A DNA stretch of 64,000 bases from positions 558,001-622,000 of the forward strand of contig NZ_JAIQZJ010000001.1 in assembly GCF_020073815.1 (NCBI RefSeq), read 5' to 3'. How positions within the stretch are numbered: the first letter of the stretch is position 1; each line of letters begins with the position of its first letter. The notes below the pieces were generated by a model. That model did not search any database, was not told the origin of the DNA, and was given only the letters and a program-made list of their open reading frames with translations. Below, in pieces: positions 8,356 to 20,100 of the stretch. Origin of the DNA: Nocardioides mangrovi. GTDB lineage: Bacteria > Actinomycetota > Actinomycetes > Propionibacteriales > Nocardioidaceae. The position numbers were made by a program, and so were the translations under genes.

Positions 8356-8727
8356 CTATTCGACGATCGCGAGCAGCCAGGACGGCGTCATCACGGTCGC
8401 GCCGTACCGCTCGACGCGGCCCATCAGGATCCGGTCGGCGGTGACGACGAAGACCCGGTCGCCACGCTCGGCGGCTGCCTTGGCCTCGGCCACGATCGTG
8501 TCGTCGCCGGCCTTCGGTGCGTGGACGGTGCGGACGTGGGCGTCGCGACCGGCACGTACGCCGCCCTTGGCCGCGCCCTCGAGCACCATCACGACCTGCT
8601 CCTGCGGGACGTCGGCGACCAGCAGCTGCTCGTGCAGCCGCCGGGCCGCACCGGCGCGGTCCTTCCACCAGCCGTCCGGCCGGCTGCCGACGACGTTCGC
8701 GGCATCGACGACGAGGACCTGGGTCAT
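8356..8727 (-). CDS. NYN/PIN-like domain protein
   Basis: This small protein of 123 residues starts with the strand VLVVDAANVVG, which carries the conserved Asp8 and Asn11 of PIN-like/NYN nucleases. Further acidic residues lie in AGDDTIVAEA and VVTADRIL, as expected for the four-acid metal site of YacP-like proteins. The rest is an alpha/beta fold with no extra domain. By family it could be a small RNA-cleaving endonuclease, but activity is not shown by sequence. Relatives are sometimes labelled NTP pyrophosphohydrolase, a name for which I see no motif support. The gene follows ffh on the same strand, separated by the palindromic element at 8742-8831. Confidence 0.6.
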   Translation of the reverse strand: MTQVLVVDAANVVGSRPDGWWKDRAGAARRLHEQLLVADVPQEQVVMVLEGAAKGGVRAGRDAHVRTVHAPKAGDDTIVAEAKAAAERGDRVFVVTADRILMGRVERYGATVMTPSWLLAIVE

Positions 8728-8741
8728 GGGCTGCTCCGGAG

Positions 8742-8831
8742 GAGTTTCATCGGCCGGCCGACGGATCTGGCGCCTGGACGATGAAGTTTCGTCGTCCAGG
8801 CGTGAGTTTCATCGGCCGGCCGATGAAACTC
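8742..8831. repeat. nested palindromic repeat element
   Basis: Two copies of GAGTTTCATCGGCCGGCCGA occur at 8742-8761 and 8804-8823. The second is the first half of a perfect 28-bp palindrome ending at 8831, made of GAGTTTCATCGGCC and its reverse complement. Between the copies is a perfect hairpin with 11-bp arms CGCCTGGACGA (8771-8781 and 8792-8802). The whole can fold as one long stem with the inner hairpin in its loop. No T-run follows. It lies between ffh and the NYN gene, so it could terminate or process the ffh transcript, or be a REP-like dispersed repeat. Confidence 0.75.
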
Positions 8832-8845
8832 CCCCGCGCGGCGAC

Positions 8846-10405
8846 CTACTTCAGGAACTTCGAGAAGTCCTTCGGCAGGTCGAGCGCGGCTGCGGCCTGC
8901 TCGTAGTCGATCGGCTCGGCGTTGGGGTTGCCGAACGGGTTGCCGGCCGACGCGGCGGCCTTCTCCTTGGCGGCAGCCGCCTGCTGGGCGGCCTTGGCGG
9001 GGTTGCCGGAGCGCTTGGCACCCTTGGCCTTCTTGGGCTGCGCCTTGGTCTTGCCGCGCTTGCCGCCGCCCATGCCGGGCATCCCCGGCATGCCGGGGAT
9101 CCCGCCGCCGTTGGCCATCTGCTGCATCATCTTCCGCGCCTCGAAGAAGCGGTCGACGAGCTGGTTGACGTCGGAGACCTGGCGGCCGGACCCGCGGGCG
9201 ATGCGGGCGCGGCGCGAGCCGTCGATGATCTTGGGGTTGGCCCGCTCGGCCGGGGTCATCGACTGGATGATCGCCTGGATCCGGTCGATCTCGCGCTCGT
9301 CGAAGTTCTCGAGCTGGTCGCGGAACTGCCCCATCCCGGGCAGCATCCCCATGATCTTCGACATCGAGCCGAGCTTGCGGACCTGCTGCATCTGCTCGAG
9401 GAAGTCGTCGAGGGTGAAGTCACCCGACTGGAGCTTGCCCGCGGCCTTGGCGGCCTGCTCGGCGTCGAACGCCTTCTCGGCCTGCTCGATGAGCGTCATG
9501 ACGTCGCCCATGTCGAGGATGCGCGAGGCCATCCGGTCGGGGTGGAAGAGGTCGAAGTCGGTCATCTTCTCGCCGTTGGAGGCGAACATGACCGGCTTGC
9601 CGGTGATCGAGGCGATCGAGAGGGCGGCACCGCCGCGGGCGTCGCCGTCGAGCTTGGTGAGGACGACGCCGTCGTACCCGACCCCGTCGAGGAAGGCCTG
9701 GGCGGTGACGACGGCGTCCTGGCCGATCATCGCGTCGACGACGAAGAGGACCTCGTCGGGCTGGACCGCGTCGCGGATGTCCGCGGCCTGCTGCATCAGC
9801 TCCGCGTCGACGCCGAGGCGGCCCGCGGTGTCGACGATGACGGTGTCGTGCAGGGTGCGCTTGGCCTCCTCGACCGCGTCGCGCGCCACCCGGACCGGGT
9901 CGCCGACGCCGTTCCCGGGCTCGGGCGCGAAGACGGTGACACCGACCCGCTCGCCGTTGACCTGGAGCTGGTTGACGGCGTTGGGGCGCTGGAGGTCCGC
10001 GGCGACCAGCATCGGCGAGCGGCCCTGCTCCTTGAGCCAGAGCGCGAGCTTGGCGGCCAGGGTCGTCTTGCCGGCGCCCTGGAGGCCGGCGAGCATGATG
10101 ACGGTCGGGCCCGACTTGGCGTAGCGCAGCCGGCGGGTCTCGCCGCCGAGGATCGCGACGAGCTCCTCGTTGACGATCTTGACGACCTGCTGGGCGGGGT
10201 TCAGCGCCTGGCTGACCTCCTCGCCGCGGGCCCGCTCCTTGACCGCGCCGACGAACTCCTTGACGACGGGCAGCGCGACGTCCGCCTCGAGCAGGGCGAT
10301 CCGGATCTCGCGCGCGGTGGCGTCGATGTCGGCCTCGGAGAGCCGACCCTTCCCCCGGAGGTTCTTGAAGGTGTCGGCGAGCCGGTCGGAGAGTGTGGCG
10401 AACAA
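8846..10405 (-). CDS. ffh: signal recognition particle protein (SRP54 homolog)
   Basis: This 519-residue GTPase binds 4.5S RNA and signal sequences of nascent membrane proteins and docks on FtsY. The N domain opens with FATLSDRLADTFKNLRGKG. The G domain has the P-loop GLQGAGKTT, DTAGR and TKLDGDARGG. The C-terminal M domain has the RNA-binding segment SRRARIARGSGR and then a Met/Gly/Pro-rich tail (GMPGMPGMGGG) and a Lys/Ala-rich stretch, an extension typical of high-GC actinobacteria. The predicted start is TTG 10405, immediately in front of FATLSDRL; TAGGAC lies 6 bases before it. The receptor gene ftsY lies about 5 kb away on the same strand. Confidence 0.97.
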   Translation of the reverse strand: MFATLSDRLADTFKNLRGKGRLSEADIDATAREIRIALLEADVALPVVKEFVGAVKERARGEEVSQALNPAQQVVKIVNEELVAILGGETRRLRYAKSGPTVIMLAGLQGAGKTTLAAKLALWLKEQGRSPMLVAADLQRPNAVNQLQVNGERVGVTVFAPEPGNGVGDPVRVARDAVEEAKRTLHDTVIVDTAGRLGVDAELMQQAADIRDAVQPDEVLFVVDAMIGQDAVVTAQAFLDGVGYDGVVLTKLDGDARGGAALSIASITGKPVMFASNGEKMTDFDLFHPDRMASRILDMGDVMTLIEQAEKAFDAEQAAKAAGKLQSGDFTLDDFLEQMQQVRKLGSMSKIMGMLPGMGQFRDQLENFDEREIDRIQAIIQSMTPAERANPKIIDGSRRARIARGSGRQVSDVNQLVDRFFEARKMMQQMANGGGIPGMPGMPGMGGGKRGKTKAQPKKAKGAKRSGNPAKAAQQAAAAKEKAAASAGNPFGNPNAEPIDYEQAAAALDLPKDFSKFLK

Positions 10406-10484
10406 GTCGTGGTCCTACTGCGTGGACGATCGGGACAGTGCCCAAGCCTAACCGGGGCGTGTGCGTACGCCGTACGCTGGCGCC

Positions 10485-10766
10485 ATGACCGTCGCCCTCG
10501 CGTCGATCGCCGGGGTGCTCCTCCTCGCTGGCGTGATCTGGATCGGCACCCACCTGGTAGCCCACCCGGAGCCGGGCGGCGGCGCGATGGTCGATGCGTT
10601 CGGGTCTGGTCTGTCGGTCTTCGACCCGGGCAAGGCGCGGGCCGACGAGGAGCTCGACCAGCACGGTCACCTGATGGAGATCATTCCCTCCCCCGACGAC
10701 GAGGACCACCCCGTCTGGAAGGTCGACCTCCAGCGCAACAGCGTCAGGATTCCTCGGTCGCGGTGA
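10485..10766 (+). CDS. small membrane-anchored protein, unknown function
   Basis: This 93-residue protein has one N-terminal membrane helix (VALASIAGVLLLAGVIWIGTHL). A soluble tail follows, with SVFDPGKARADEELDQH and a C-terminal IPSPDDEDHPVWKVDLQRN. The FDPGxxRADEEL string is a recurrent motif of short actinobacterial hypothetical proteins, but I assign no function. The start ATG 10485 is preceded by TACGCT and only 6 bases, a strong leaderless signal. Its 3' end overlaps the end of the convergent glnD by 23 bases. It is divergent from ffh. Confidence 0.7.
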   Translation: MTVALASIAGVLLLAGVIWIGTHLVAHPEPGGGAMVDAFGSGLSVFDPGKARADEELDQHGHLMEIIPSPDDEDHPVWKVDLQRNSVRIPRSR

Positions 10767-12972
10767 GCGCGTCGCGCACCGCGTGGGCGGCCTCGGCGGC
10801 CCGGGTCTCGCTGAGCACCCCCGCGTGCGCCTCCTGCAGGTAGAAGACGTCGACCGCCTGCGGGCCGAGCGTGTCGACGTGCGCCGACCGCACGGCGATG
10901 TCGAGGTCGGCGAGCGCCGCGCACACGAGGAAGACCACGCCCGGTCGGTCGGCGGTGCGGACCTCCAGGACGGTGGCCTGGTCGGAGGCCTCCGGCCGCA
11001 CCACGACGGTCGGCGCGAGCGCCTGTCCGGCCCTGGTACGGCGCAGCCGGGCCGCCGCCTCCACGCGCCCGTCGACGAACGCCTCGAAGCGCTGCCGCAG
11101 CACCGCGGCGTCCAGCGTCTCGGTCTCGACCTCCCACACGGACACGCCGTACTGCTCCTGCGCCCAGGCGCGCGCGGCCCGCACCGGGATCCGCTGCAGC
11201 GCGAACATCGCCGCGAAGTCGGCGAGCAGTCCCACCCGGTCGGGCGCGATGACGGTCACCCGGCTGCCGTCGACCACCTGTTCCACGGTGATCGACGCGG
11301 AGCCGCGGCGTACGTCGCGCGGGATCTCGACGTCGTCGGTCACGATCGGCGGGAGCGCGACGCCGGAGTCGAGCACCCGGCGCGCCCGGCGCGCGAGGTC
11401 ACGGATCAGCCCGGCCCGCCAGGCCGACCACGCCTTGGGCGAGGTCGCGCGGGCGTCGGCCTCGGTGAGCGCGAGGAGCAGGTCGAGCGCCTCGGCGGTC
11501 TCGAGCCGCGAGGTGATCAGCTCGACGGTGGCGGGGTCGTCGGGGTCGCGGGTGGTCGCGGTCTCCGAGAGCAGCAGGTGCCAGCGCACGAGCCGCGCCA
11601 CCAGCGCCACGGCGTCGTCGTCGAAGCCCATCCGCGCCGCGATCTCGCGAGCGATCGGCTCGCCGGCGACGCTGTGCTCGGTCAGGCTGCCCTTGCCGAT
11701 GTCGTGGAGCAGCGCGGCGACCATGAGCACGTCCGGACGCGCGACGTCGCGGATCAGGCCGCTGGCCTCGACGCAGGTCTCGACGACGTGCCGGTCGACG
11801 GTGAAGCGGTGGATGGCGGACGCGTGCGGGAGGAGCCGGATCCGGTCCCACTCCGGGAGGATCTGCGCGAGCGCACCGGTCTCCTCCAGGGTCTCCCAGA
11901 CCGGGAGCAGCCCGCGTCCGGAGGCGAGCAGCCGGACCAGCAGCCGACGCGCCTCACCGGACCACGGGCTCGGCAGCGGTGCGGTCTCGCGGGCCAGGCG
12001 GGCCGCCGTGGCGGGCGCGAGGACGACGTCGTGCTCGGCGGCCAGCGCGGCCGCTCGGAGCAGCAGCTCCGGGTCCTCCCCGGGCCGGGCGCCACGCTCG
12101 AGGACGACCTCCCCGCCGGCGAGCGCGATCCCCTCGCCGAGCGGGGTCAGCTCGGGCCTGCGCGCGCGTTCGTACGGCGCGGGCCGGGCCAGCGCGGCGT
12201 CGACCCGTCGCCAGGTCAGGTGCGAGAGGTGGGCCAGCCGGCGGCCGAGCTCGCGGACGTGCACCTGGGCGGCGCGGGCATCGGGCAGGTCGAGCCGGTG
12301 GGCGAGGTCGCTCCACTGCTCGGGGTTGATCCGGTCCGTGGCGCGACCCGCCAGCTCCTGCAGCATGTCGCGCACGTCGAGCAGTGCGAGTCGGGTGTGC
12401 TCGAGCTCGACGTGCGGGACGTCGACGAGCCAGGTGGCGACCAGCGCCTTGAGGACGGTCGCGTCGCGGAGGCCGCCCTCGGCCTCCTTGATGTCGGGCA
12501 CCGACAGGTGCGCGACCTCGCCGACCAGCTCGTGCCGCGCGCGGACCATCTTCTCCAGGTCGGGGAGCCGGTCGCGGGAGGTCCGACGCCAGCTCGCGAG
12601 CATCGTCGTCCGCAGGCGGAGCGTGAGGCTCGGGTCGCCGGCCAGGTGCCGGACGTCGAGCAGGCCGAGCGCGACCTTCAGGTCGCCGTCCGCGGCCGCC
12701 ACCATCTCCGGCAGCGTGCGGACCGAGTGGTCGAGCTTGGCGCCGGAGTCCCAGACCGGGTACCAGACCTGCTCGGCCACGGTGCGGACGTCGACCCCCT
12801 CGTCGCTGACGAGGACGACGTCCAGGTCGGAGTAGGGCGCGAGCTCGCTGCGGCCGAAGCCACCCACCGCGACCAGCGCGGCGCCGGTCTCCGGTCCGCC
12901 GCTCGTGCGGTAGGCCTCGGCGCAGAGCGCGTCGGCCTCGGACGTACGACGGGCGCGATCCTCAGCAGACAC
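10744..12972 (-). CDS. glnD: P-II nucleotidylyltransferase/deadenylylase
   Basis: This 742-residue bifunctional nitrogen sensor enzyme has an N-terminal nucleotidyltransferase domain with GGFGRSELAPYSDLD (Gly-Gly and paired Asp metal site). The HD domain with LLHDIGKG removes the nucleotide, and two C-terminal ACT domains (VTVIAPDRVGLLADFA and TVLEVRTADRPGVVFLV) sense glutamine. In actinobacteria such as Streptomyces and Corynebacterium this enzyme adenylylates P-II at Tyr51 rather than uridylylating it. It is shorter than the E. coli enzyme of about 890 residues, as usual for this phylum. The start GTG 12972 is 3 bases after the stop of the second P-II gene, so the two are almost certainly one transcription unit. 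Confidence 0.95.
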   Translation of the reverse strand: MSAEDRARRTSEADALCAEAYRTSGGPETGAALVAVGGFGRSELAPYSDLDVVLVSDEGVDVRTVAEQVWYPVWDSGAKLDHSVRTLPEMVAAADGDLKVALGLLDVRHLAGDPSLTLRLRTTMLASWRRTSRDRLPDLEKMVRARHELVGEVAHLSVPDIKEAEGGLRDATVLKALVATWLVDVPHVELEHTRLALLDVRDMLQELAGRATDRINPEQWSDLAHRLDLPDARAAQVHVRELGRRLAHLSHLTWRRVDAALARPAPYERARRPELTPLGEGIALAGGEVVLERGARPGEDPELLLRAAALAAEHDVVLAPATAARLARETAPLPSPWSGEARRLLVRLLASGRGLLPVWETLEETGALAQILPEWDRIRLLPHASAIHRFTVDRHVVETCVEASGLIRDVARPDVLMVAALLHDIGKGSLTEHSVAGEPIAREIAARMGFDDDAVALVARLVRWHLLLSETATTRDPDDPATVELITSRLETAEALDLLLALTEADARATSPKAWSAWRAGLIRDLARRARRVLDSGVALPPIVTDDVEIPRDVRRGSASITVEQVVDGSRVTVIAPDRVGLLADFAAMFALQRIPVRAARAWAQEQYGVSVWEVETETLDAAVLRQRFEAFVDGRVEAAARLRRTRAGQALAPTVVVRPEASDQATVLEVRTADRPGVVFLVCAALADLDIAVRSAHVDTLGPQAVDVFYLQEAHAGVLSETRAAEAAHAVRDALTATEES

Positions 12973-12975
12973 GCG

Positions 12976-15090
<2,115 letters not shown>

Positions 15091-15242
15091 GGAACCTCCA
15101 GGAATCACATCTCGGGAGGGCGGGTACGGCAGCGACCGCGCTGTCTGCTCCGGGGTCCGCCCCATTCGCGAACACACTCGGAGGTCGAGGTTTCGACCTT
15201 CACCGTGCCGTGTTGCGGTCAGGAAACGAGATCCACGGGTTT

Positions 15243-15258
15243 GTTACTTCGGTGTTAC
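15243..15258 (-). promoter_or_regulatory. candidate GlnR box upstream of amtB
   Basis: On the minus strand the sequence GTAAC-ACCGAA-GTAAC fits the actinobacterial GlnR half-site pair (GTnAC-n6-GnAAC). It lies about 150 bases before the amtB start. GlnR activates amtB-glnK-glnD in Streptomyces and mycobacteria, so the position makes biological sense. I did not find a clean second pair at the next helical turn. Confidence 0.5.
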
Positions 15259-15300
15259 GGACGCGGCAACGGCGTTTGAGCCGCGGGCGAACTGGGCTCG

Positions 15301-16452
15301 TCAGCCGAGCAGCGCGTCGACGAACGCGCCGGCGTCGAAGGGCGCCAGGTCGTCGGCCCCCTCGCCCAGCCCGACGAGCTTGACCGGGACGCCGAGCTCG
15401 CGCTGCACCTGGACGACGATGCCGCCCTTGGCGGAGCCGTCCAGCTTGGTGAGGACGATGCCGGTGACGTCGACGACCTCGCTGAAGACGCGGGCCTGGA
15501 TCAGGCCGTTCTGGCCGGTGGTCGCGTCGAGGACCAAGAGCACCTCAGTGACCGGCGCCTGCTTCTCGATCACTCGCTTGACCTTGCCGAGCTCGTCCAT
15601 GAGGCCGGCCTTGTTCTGGAGGCGGCCGGCGGTGTCGACGATGACGGTGTCGGCCTGGGTGTCGACGCCCTCCTTGACCGCCTCGAAGGCGACGCTGGCG
15701 GGGTCGGTGCCCTCGGCGCCGCGGACGACGTCGACGCCGACCCGCTCGCCCCAGGTGGCCAGCTGCTCGACGGCGGCGGCGCGGAAGGTGTCGGCGGCGC
15801 CGAGCACGACCGAGCGGTCCTCGGCGACGAGGATGCGGGAGAGCTTGCCGACGGTGGTGGTCTTGCCGGAGCCGTTGACGCCGACCACCAGGACGACGCC
15901 CGGCCTGCCGTCGGAGCCGCTGACCTGGAGCCGGCGGTCCATGTCCGGTCCGACGAGCGCGAGGAGCTCCTCACGAAGCACGGCGCGGGGCTCCTCGGAG
16001 CCGCCCTCGACCCGCAGGCGGGTGCGCAGCCGGTCGACCAGCTCCTGCGTGGGCGTGACGCCGACGTCGGCGGTCAGCAGGGTGTCCTCGATCGACTCCC
16101 AGGTGTCCTCGTCGAGCCGGTCGCGGGAGAGCAGCGCCAGCAGCCCCCGGCCGAGACCGCTCTGCGAGCCGGCGAGCCGCTGCCGCAGGCGGACCAGCCG
16201 TGAGGCGGTGCCTTCGGGCTTCTCGAGCACCGGGGCGGCGGGCTCCTCGACGACCGGCCCGACGACCGGCTCGGCCACCGGCTCGGCGACGTCGGTGCCG
16301 GCGGGAGGCGACAGGTCGGGCGCGGTCGGGGCGGCCGGCGCCGGTGGTGCGACCGGAGGCGGCGTCCTCCGGCCTCGGCCGACCACGAGGCCGACGACGA
16401 GAGCGACCGCCAGGACGGCGATCGCGATGATCAGGTAGAGCCAGTCACCCAT
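15301..16452 (-). CDS. ftsY: signal recognition particle receptor
   Basis: This 383-residue SRP receptor GTPase delivers ribosome-SRP complexes to the translocon. It starts with a true membrane helix (LYLIIAIAVLAVALVVGLVVG), as in many actinobacteria, followed by a Pro/Val/Glu-rich A region (about residues 30-85). The NG domain carries the P-loop GVNGSGKTTT (about 190), DTAGR (about 270), TKLDGSAKGG (about 334) and the closing GLGEGADDLAPFD. The start is ATG 16452. The gene is the last of a minus-strand series smc, thioesterase, small membrane protein, ftsY, with short gaps that suggest co-transcription. Its partner ffh lies downstream of the nitrogen genes. Confidence 0.97.
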   Translation of the reverse strand: MGDWLYLIIAIAVLAVALVVGLVVGRGRRTPPPVAPPAPAAPTAPDLSPPAGTDVAEPVAEPVVGPVVEEPAAPVLEKPEGTASRLVRLRQRLAGSQSGLGRGLLALLSRDRLDEDTWESIEDTLLTADVGVTPTQELVDRLRTRLRVEGGSEEPRAVLREELLALVGPDMDRRLQVSGSDGRPGVVLVVGVNGSGKTTTVGKLSRILVAEDRSVVLGAADTFRAAAVEQLATWGERVGVDVVRGAEGTDPASVAFEAVKEGVDTQADTVIVDTAGRLQNKAGLMDELGKVKRVIEKQAPVTEVLLVLDATTGQNGLIQARVFSEVVDVTGIVLTKLDGSAKGGIVVQVQRELGVPVKLVGLGEGADDLAPFDAGAFVDALLG

Positions 16453-16470
16453 GGCTCAATCCAATCAGAG

Positions 16471-16662
16471 TCAGGCGGACCGCCGGTGCTCGGCGTGCTC
16501 GTGCTCCTCGAGCACCGGGGCGGCGTCGACGGCCTTGGTCATGGCCTCGCCGAGCCACGGCGCCGCCGGGACCTCCTCCCCGCGGTGCGGGTAGGCGACG
16601 TAGACCGCCACCAGACCGGCGAGCACGAGTGCGACGAGCAGCACGATGAACATGACGAGCAC
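16471..16662 (-). CDS. small single-span membrane protein
   Basis: This protein of 63 residues has one N-terminal helix (VMFIVLLVALVLAGLVAVYVAY) and a short cytoplasmic or exterior tail. The tail contains PHRGEEVPAAPWLGEAM and ends with the His/Glu-rich stretch LEEHEHAEHRRSA. I chose GTG 16662, which follows GGGAGG by 7 bases; an upstream in-frame extension has no ribosome binding site. Lying 18 bases before ftsY, it is probably translated from the same message. The PHRGEExPxxPWLGEAM motif looks conserved-type, but I know no function for it. Confidence 0.7.
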   Translation of the reverse strand: MLVMFIVLLVALVLAGLVAVYVAYPHRGEEVPAAPWLGEAMTKAVDAAPVLEEHEHAEHRRSA

Positions 16663-16724
16663 GGACTTACCTCCCGAGTGCGGACCTGCTGTCCACCCTG
16701 GCACGTACCCGGTGACGGGCCGCT

Positions 16725-17162
16725 TCAGGCACGCAGGAGCGGCTCGACTGCGGCGCGGATCACGTCGGGCATGGCGGTCACCGGCCGGGCCGGGTCGGTG
16801 TTGTCGACGTAGACGTGGACGAAACGCCCCTCGGCGGCCGCCTCGTCGCCCTCCCCCTGGAAGAGCCCGATCCGGTAGATCACGCTCGACCGGCCGACCT
16901 TGTCGACCACGAGCCCGGTCTCGATCGGCGCCGGGAAGCCGAGCTCGCGGAAGTAGCGGCAGCCGGTCTCGGCGACCACGCCGATCTGCGGCAGCCGGCG
17001 TACGTCGACGCCCGTCGCCTCGTAGAGGTGGGCGTTGACCGCGGTGTCGAAGAGCTCGTAGTAGGTGGCGTTGTTGAGGTGGCCGTAGGCGTCGTCGTCA
17101 CGCCAGCGCGTCGTGACGGTCCGCCACGCCACGTAGTCCGTCCGCTTCGGTAGGGGCCGCAC
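16725..17162 (-). CDS. acyl-CoA thioesterase (hotdog fold)
   Basis: This 145-residue single hotdog-domain protein is of the 4-hydroxybenzoyl-CoA thioesterase/YbgC type. The catalytic helix begins with RWRDDDAYGHLNNATYYELFD, shown by DxxGHLNNxxY, where the Asp is the usual catalytic residue. A second strand pattern ETGCRYFRELGFPAPIETGL matches the family. Such enzymes hydrolyse acyl-CoA thioesters in the cytoplasm; chain length and natural substrate cannot be deduced. The start is GTG 17162. It lies 25 bases after smc on the same strand and about 60 bases before the small membrane protein, within the smc-ftsY unit. Confidence 0.87.
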   Translation of the reverse strand: MRPLPKRTDYVAWRTVTTRWRDDDAYGHLNNATYYELFDTAVNAHLYEATGVDVRRLPQIGVVAETGCRYFRELGFPAPIETGLVVDKVGRSSVIYRIGLFQGEGDEAAAEGRFVHVYVDNTDPARPVTAMPDVIRAAVEPLLRA

Positions 17163-17187
17163 GAGGGTTCCGGGTGCCGCGCGGCCG

Positions 17188-20100
17188 TCAGGCCGACGCC
17201 CGCTCGAGGCGCTGGCTGATCACCGCGGAGACGCCGTCGCCGCGCATGGTCACGCCGTAGAGCGCGTCGCCGACCTCCATCGTGCGCTTCTGGTGGGTGA
17301 TGACGAGCAGCTGGGAGTTCTCACGCAGCTCCTCGTAGATCTCCAGCAGGCGGCCGAGGTTGGTGTCGTCCAGCGCCGCCTCGACCTCGTCGAGGATGTA
17401 GAACGGCGAGGGACGCGCCTTGAAGAGCGCCACCAGGAAGGCCACGGCCACGAGCGAGCGCTCGCCACCGGAGAGCAGCGAGAGCCGCTTGACCTTCTTG
17501 CCCGGAGGCCGGGCCTCGACCTCGACGCCGGTCGCGAGCATGTCGTGGGGGTCGGTGAGGACCAGGCGGCCCTCGCCACCCGGGAAGAGCCGCGCGAAAG
17601 TGGCGTCGAAGGCGCGGCTGACGTCGGCGTACGCCTCGGTGAAGACCTGCTCGACGCGCTGGTCGACCTCCTTGACGATGTCGAGGAGGTCCTTGCGGGT
17701 CTTCTTGAGGTCCTCGAGCTGCTCGGTGATGAAGCGGTGCCGCTCCTCCATCGCGGAGTACTCCTCGAGCGCGAGCGGGTTGACCCGGCCGAGCTCGCGC
17801 AGGCCGCGCTCGGCGGTGCGCAGCCGCTTCTGCTGCTCCTCCCGGCGGTAGGGGGCCGGCTCGGGCGTCTCCTCGCCCTCCGCGACCTCGCCGGTGAAGG
17901 GGATCAGCTGGTCGGGGCCGTAGTCGGCGACCAGCGAGTCGGCGTCGATGCCGAGCTCCTCGAGCGCGCGCTCCTCGAGCTGCTCGATGCGCATCCGCTG
18001 CTGGGCGCGGGCCATCTCGTCGCGGTGGACGGAGCTGACCAGCTCGTCGTGCTCCTTGCCGAGCTCGCGCAGCGAGGCGCGCACCGTCAGCAGCTCCTGC
18101 TCGCGACCGGAGCGGGCCTGCTCGACGGCGGTGCGCGCCTCGGCGGCACGGTGGATCGAGACCTCGAGGCGCGCCAGCACGTAGCCGACGGCGACGGCGA
18201 CGGCCTCGGCCGCCCTGCCCTCGCGGATCAGCCGCTCGCGGCGCTCGGCGGCCTTGGCCCGCGCCTCGCGCTCCTTCTCGGCGGCCCGGACCAGGCCGTC
18301 GGCGCGGCCGTGCATGGCGCGAGCGCGCTCCTCGGACGTGCGCAGCGCGAGGCGGGCGTCGGTCTCGGCCTGCCGAGCGGCGCGGGCCGCGTCGACCAGC
18401 CCCTCGCGAACGCTGGTGTCGGGCTCCTCCTCCGGCGCCTCCTCGGCGCTGGCGAGACGGGTCTCGAGGTCGGTGAGGCCGGCGACCGCCTGGGTGCGGG
18501 CCTCCTCGGCCTTCTCGATCGCCTGGGCGAGACGCTCGGCCTCGCCGCGGGCGGCGCGGGCCTGGGAGCCGTACTGCCCGAGCTCCTCGGCGACGGCCGC
18601 GAGCGTCGCGTCGGACTCGTGCAGCTTGGCCAGCGCGACGTCGACGCGCTTCTGCGCCTCGAGCCGCTCGCTCTCGAGACGGGACATGTCGAAGCCGAGC
18701 CGCTCGGAGGACGCGATCGCCTCGGCGAGCTGCTCGGCGGCCTCGTCGACGGCCGCCTGGACCTCGATCAGGCTGGGCTGGCTGGACGAGCCGCCCGAGG
18801 CGAAGTGGGCGCCGAGCAGGTCGCCCTCACGGGTGACCGCGGTGACGTCGGCCAGGTCGGCGACCAGGGACCGGGCGGCGTCGAGGTCGTCGACCACCGC
18901 GACCTTGTGCAGCAGCCGGGTCAGCGCGGACGCGAGCTGGTCGGGGCACTCCACCACGTCGACGGCGTACGTCGCGCCCGCGGGCAGCGACGGCCAGTCA
19001 CGGTCGAGCGCCGGTCCCCCGCCGAGCAGCAGCCCGGCGCGACCGAGGTCGTCGCCCTTGAGGTGCTCGATCGCCTGAACCGCGGCGCCGGCGTCGACGA
19101 CGGCGACCGCGTCGGCGGCGGAGCCGAGCGCGTGGGCGACGGCGGCCTCGAAGCCGGGGCGGACCGTCAGCAGCGCGGCCACCGAGCCGAGCAGGCCGGA
19201 GACCTGGTCGCTCGCGGCGAGCAGCGCCCCGGCGCCGTCCTTGCGGTTGAGGCCCATCTCGAGGGCGTCCTTGCGGGCGGCCAGGGCCGTCCGGTCCCGA
19301 TCGGCCTGCAGGGCCTCGTCGCGGGCCTTGGCGAGCCGCTCCTCGATGTCGTCGAGGGCACCGGAGGCCGCCTCGTGCTCGGCGTCGAGGCCCTCCTCCC
19401 CCGCGTCGAGGCCGGCGACCTTGGTCTCGAGCGAGGTGAAGTCGCGCTGGGCGCGGTCGGCGCGGGCGACGGCCTCCTCGCGGGCCAGCGTCAGGCGGCC
19501 GACCTCCTCGTCGGCGGCGGCGGCGCGGGACTTGAGCGCGTTGACCTGGCCGTGCAGCCGGGCCAGGCCCTCGCGGCGGTCGGCGGCCGCGCGCTGGAGG
19601 GCCGCCACGCGACGGTCCTCCTCGGCTGCGGCGTCCTCGGCGGTACGGCGGGCCGCGACGGCCTGCTCCAGGCCGGTGCGGTGGGCGTCGACCTCGGCGG
19701 CGATCGCCTCCTCCTGCTGGCGGACCTGGGCGGCCTCGGCCTCGAGCTGTTCGGGGTCGCGGCCCGAGCGGGCCTCCTCGACCTCGGAGGTGCCGGCGGC
19801 GTTGCGGACCCGCTCGGCGGCCAGCGACTGGGTGCCGCGGAGCCGCTCGCGGAGGCCGGTGAGGCCGTACCAGGTCTCCTGCGCCTGCGAGAGCGCCGGC
19901 AGGTCCTCGCGGAGCGCGGCCTCGAGGGCGGCCTCCTGCTCGCGGCCCCGGGCGACCGCGGTCTCCACCTGCTCGCGGCGCTCGACCAGGATCGACTCGT
20001 CGGCCATCTCCTGCGCCATCGAGGTGCGCGCGAGAACGAGGTCGTCGGCCATCAGCCGGGCGCGGGCGTCGCGGACGTCGGCCTGGACGGTCGCGGCACG

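Noticed and set aside
8318..10843. 841-residue open frame opposite ffh and the NYN gene
   Set aside because: The sequence is repetitive in Arg, Gly, Leu, Val and Asp without motifs, and it overlaps ffh and glnD. It is a shadow frame.
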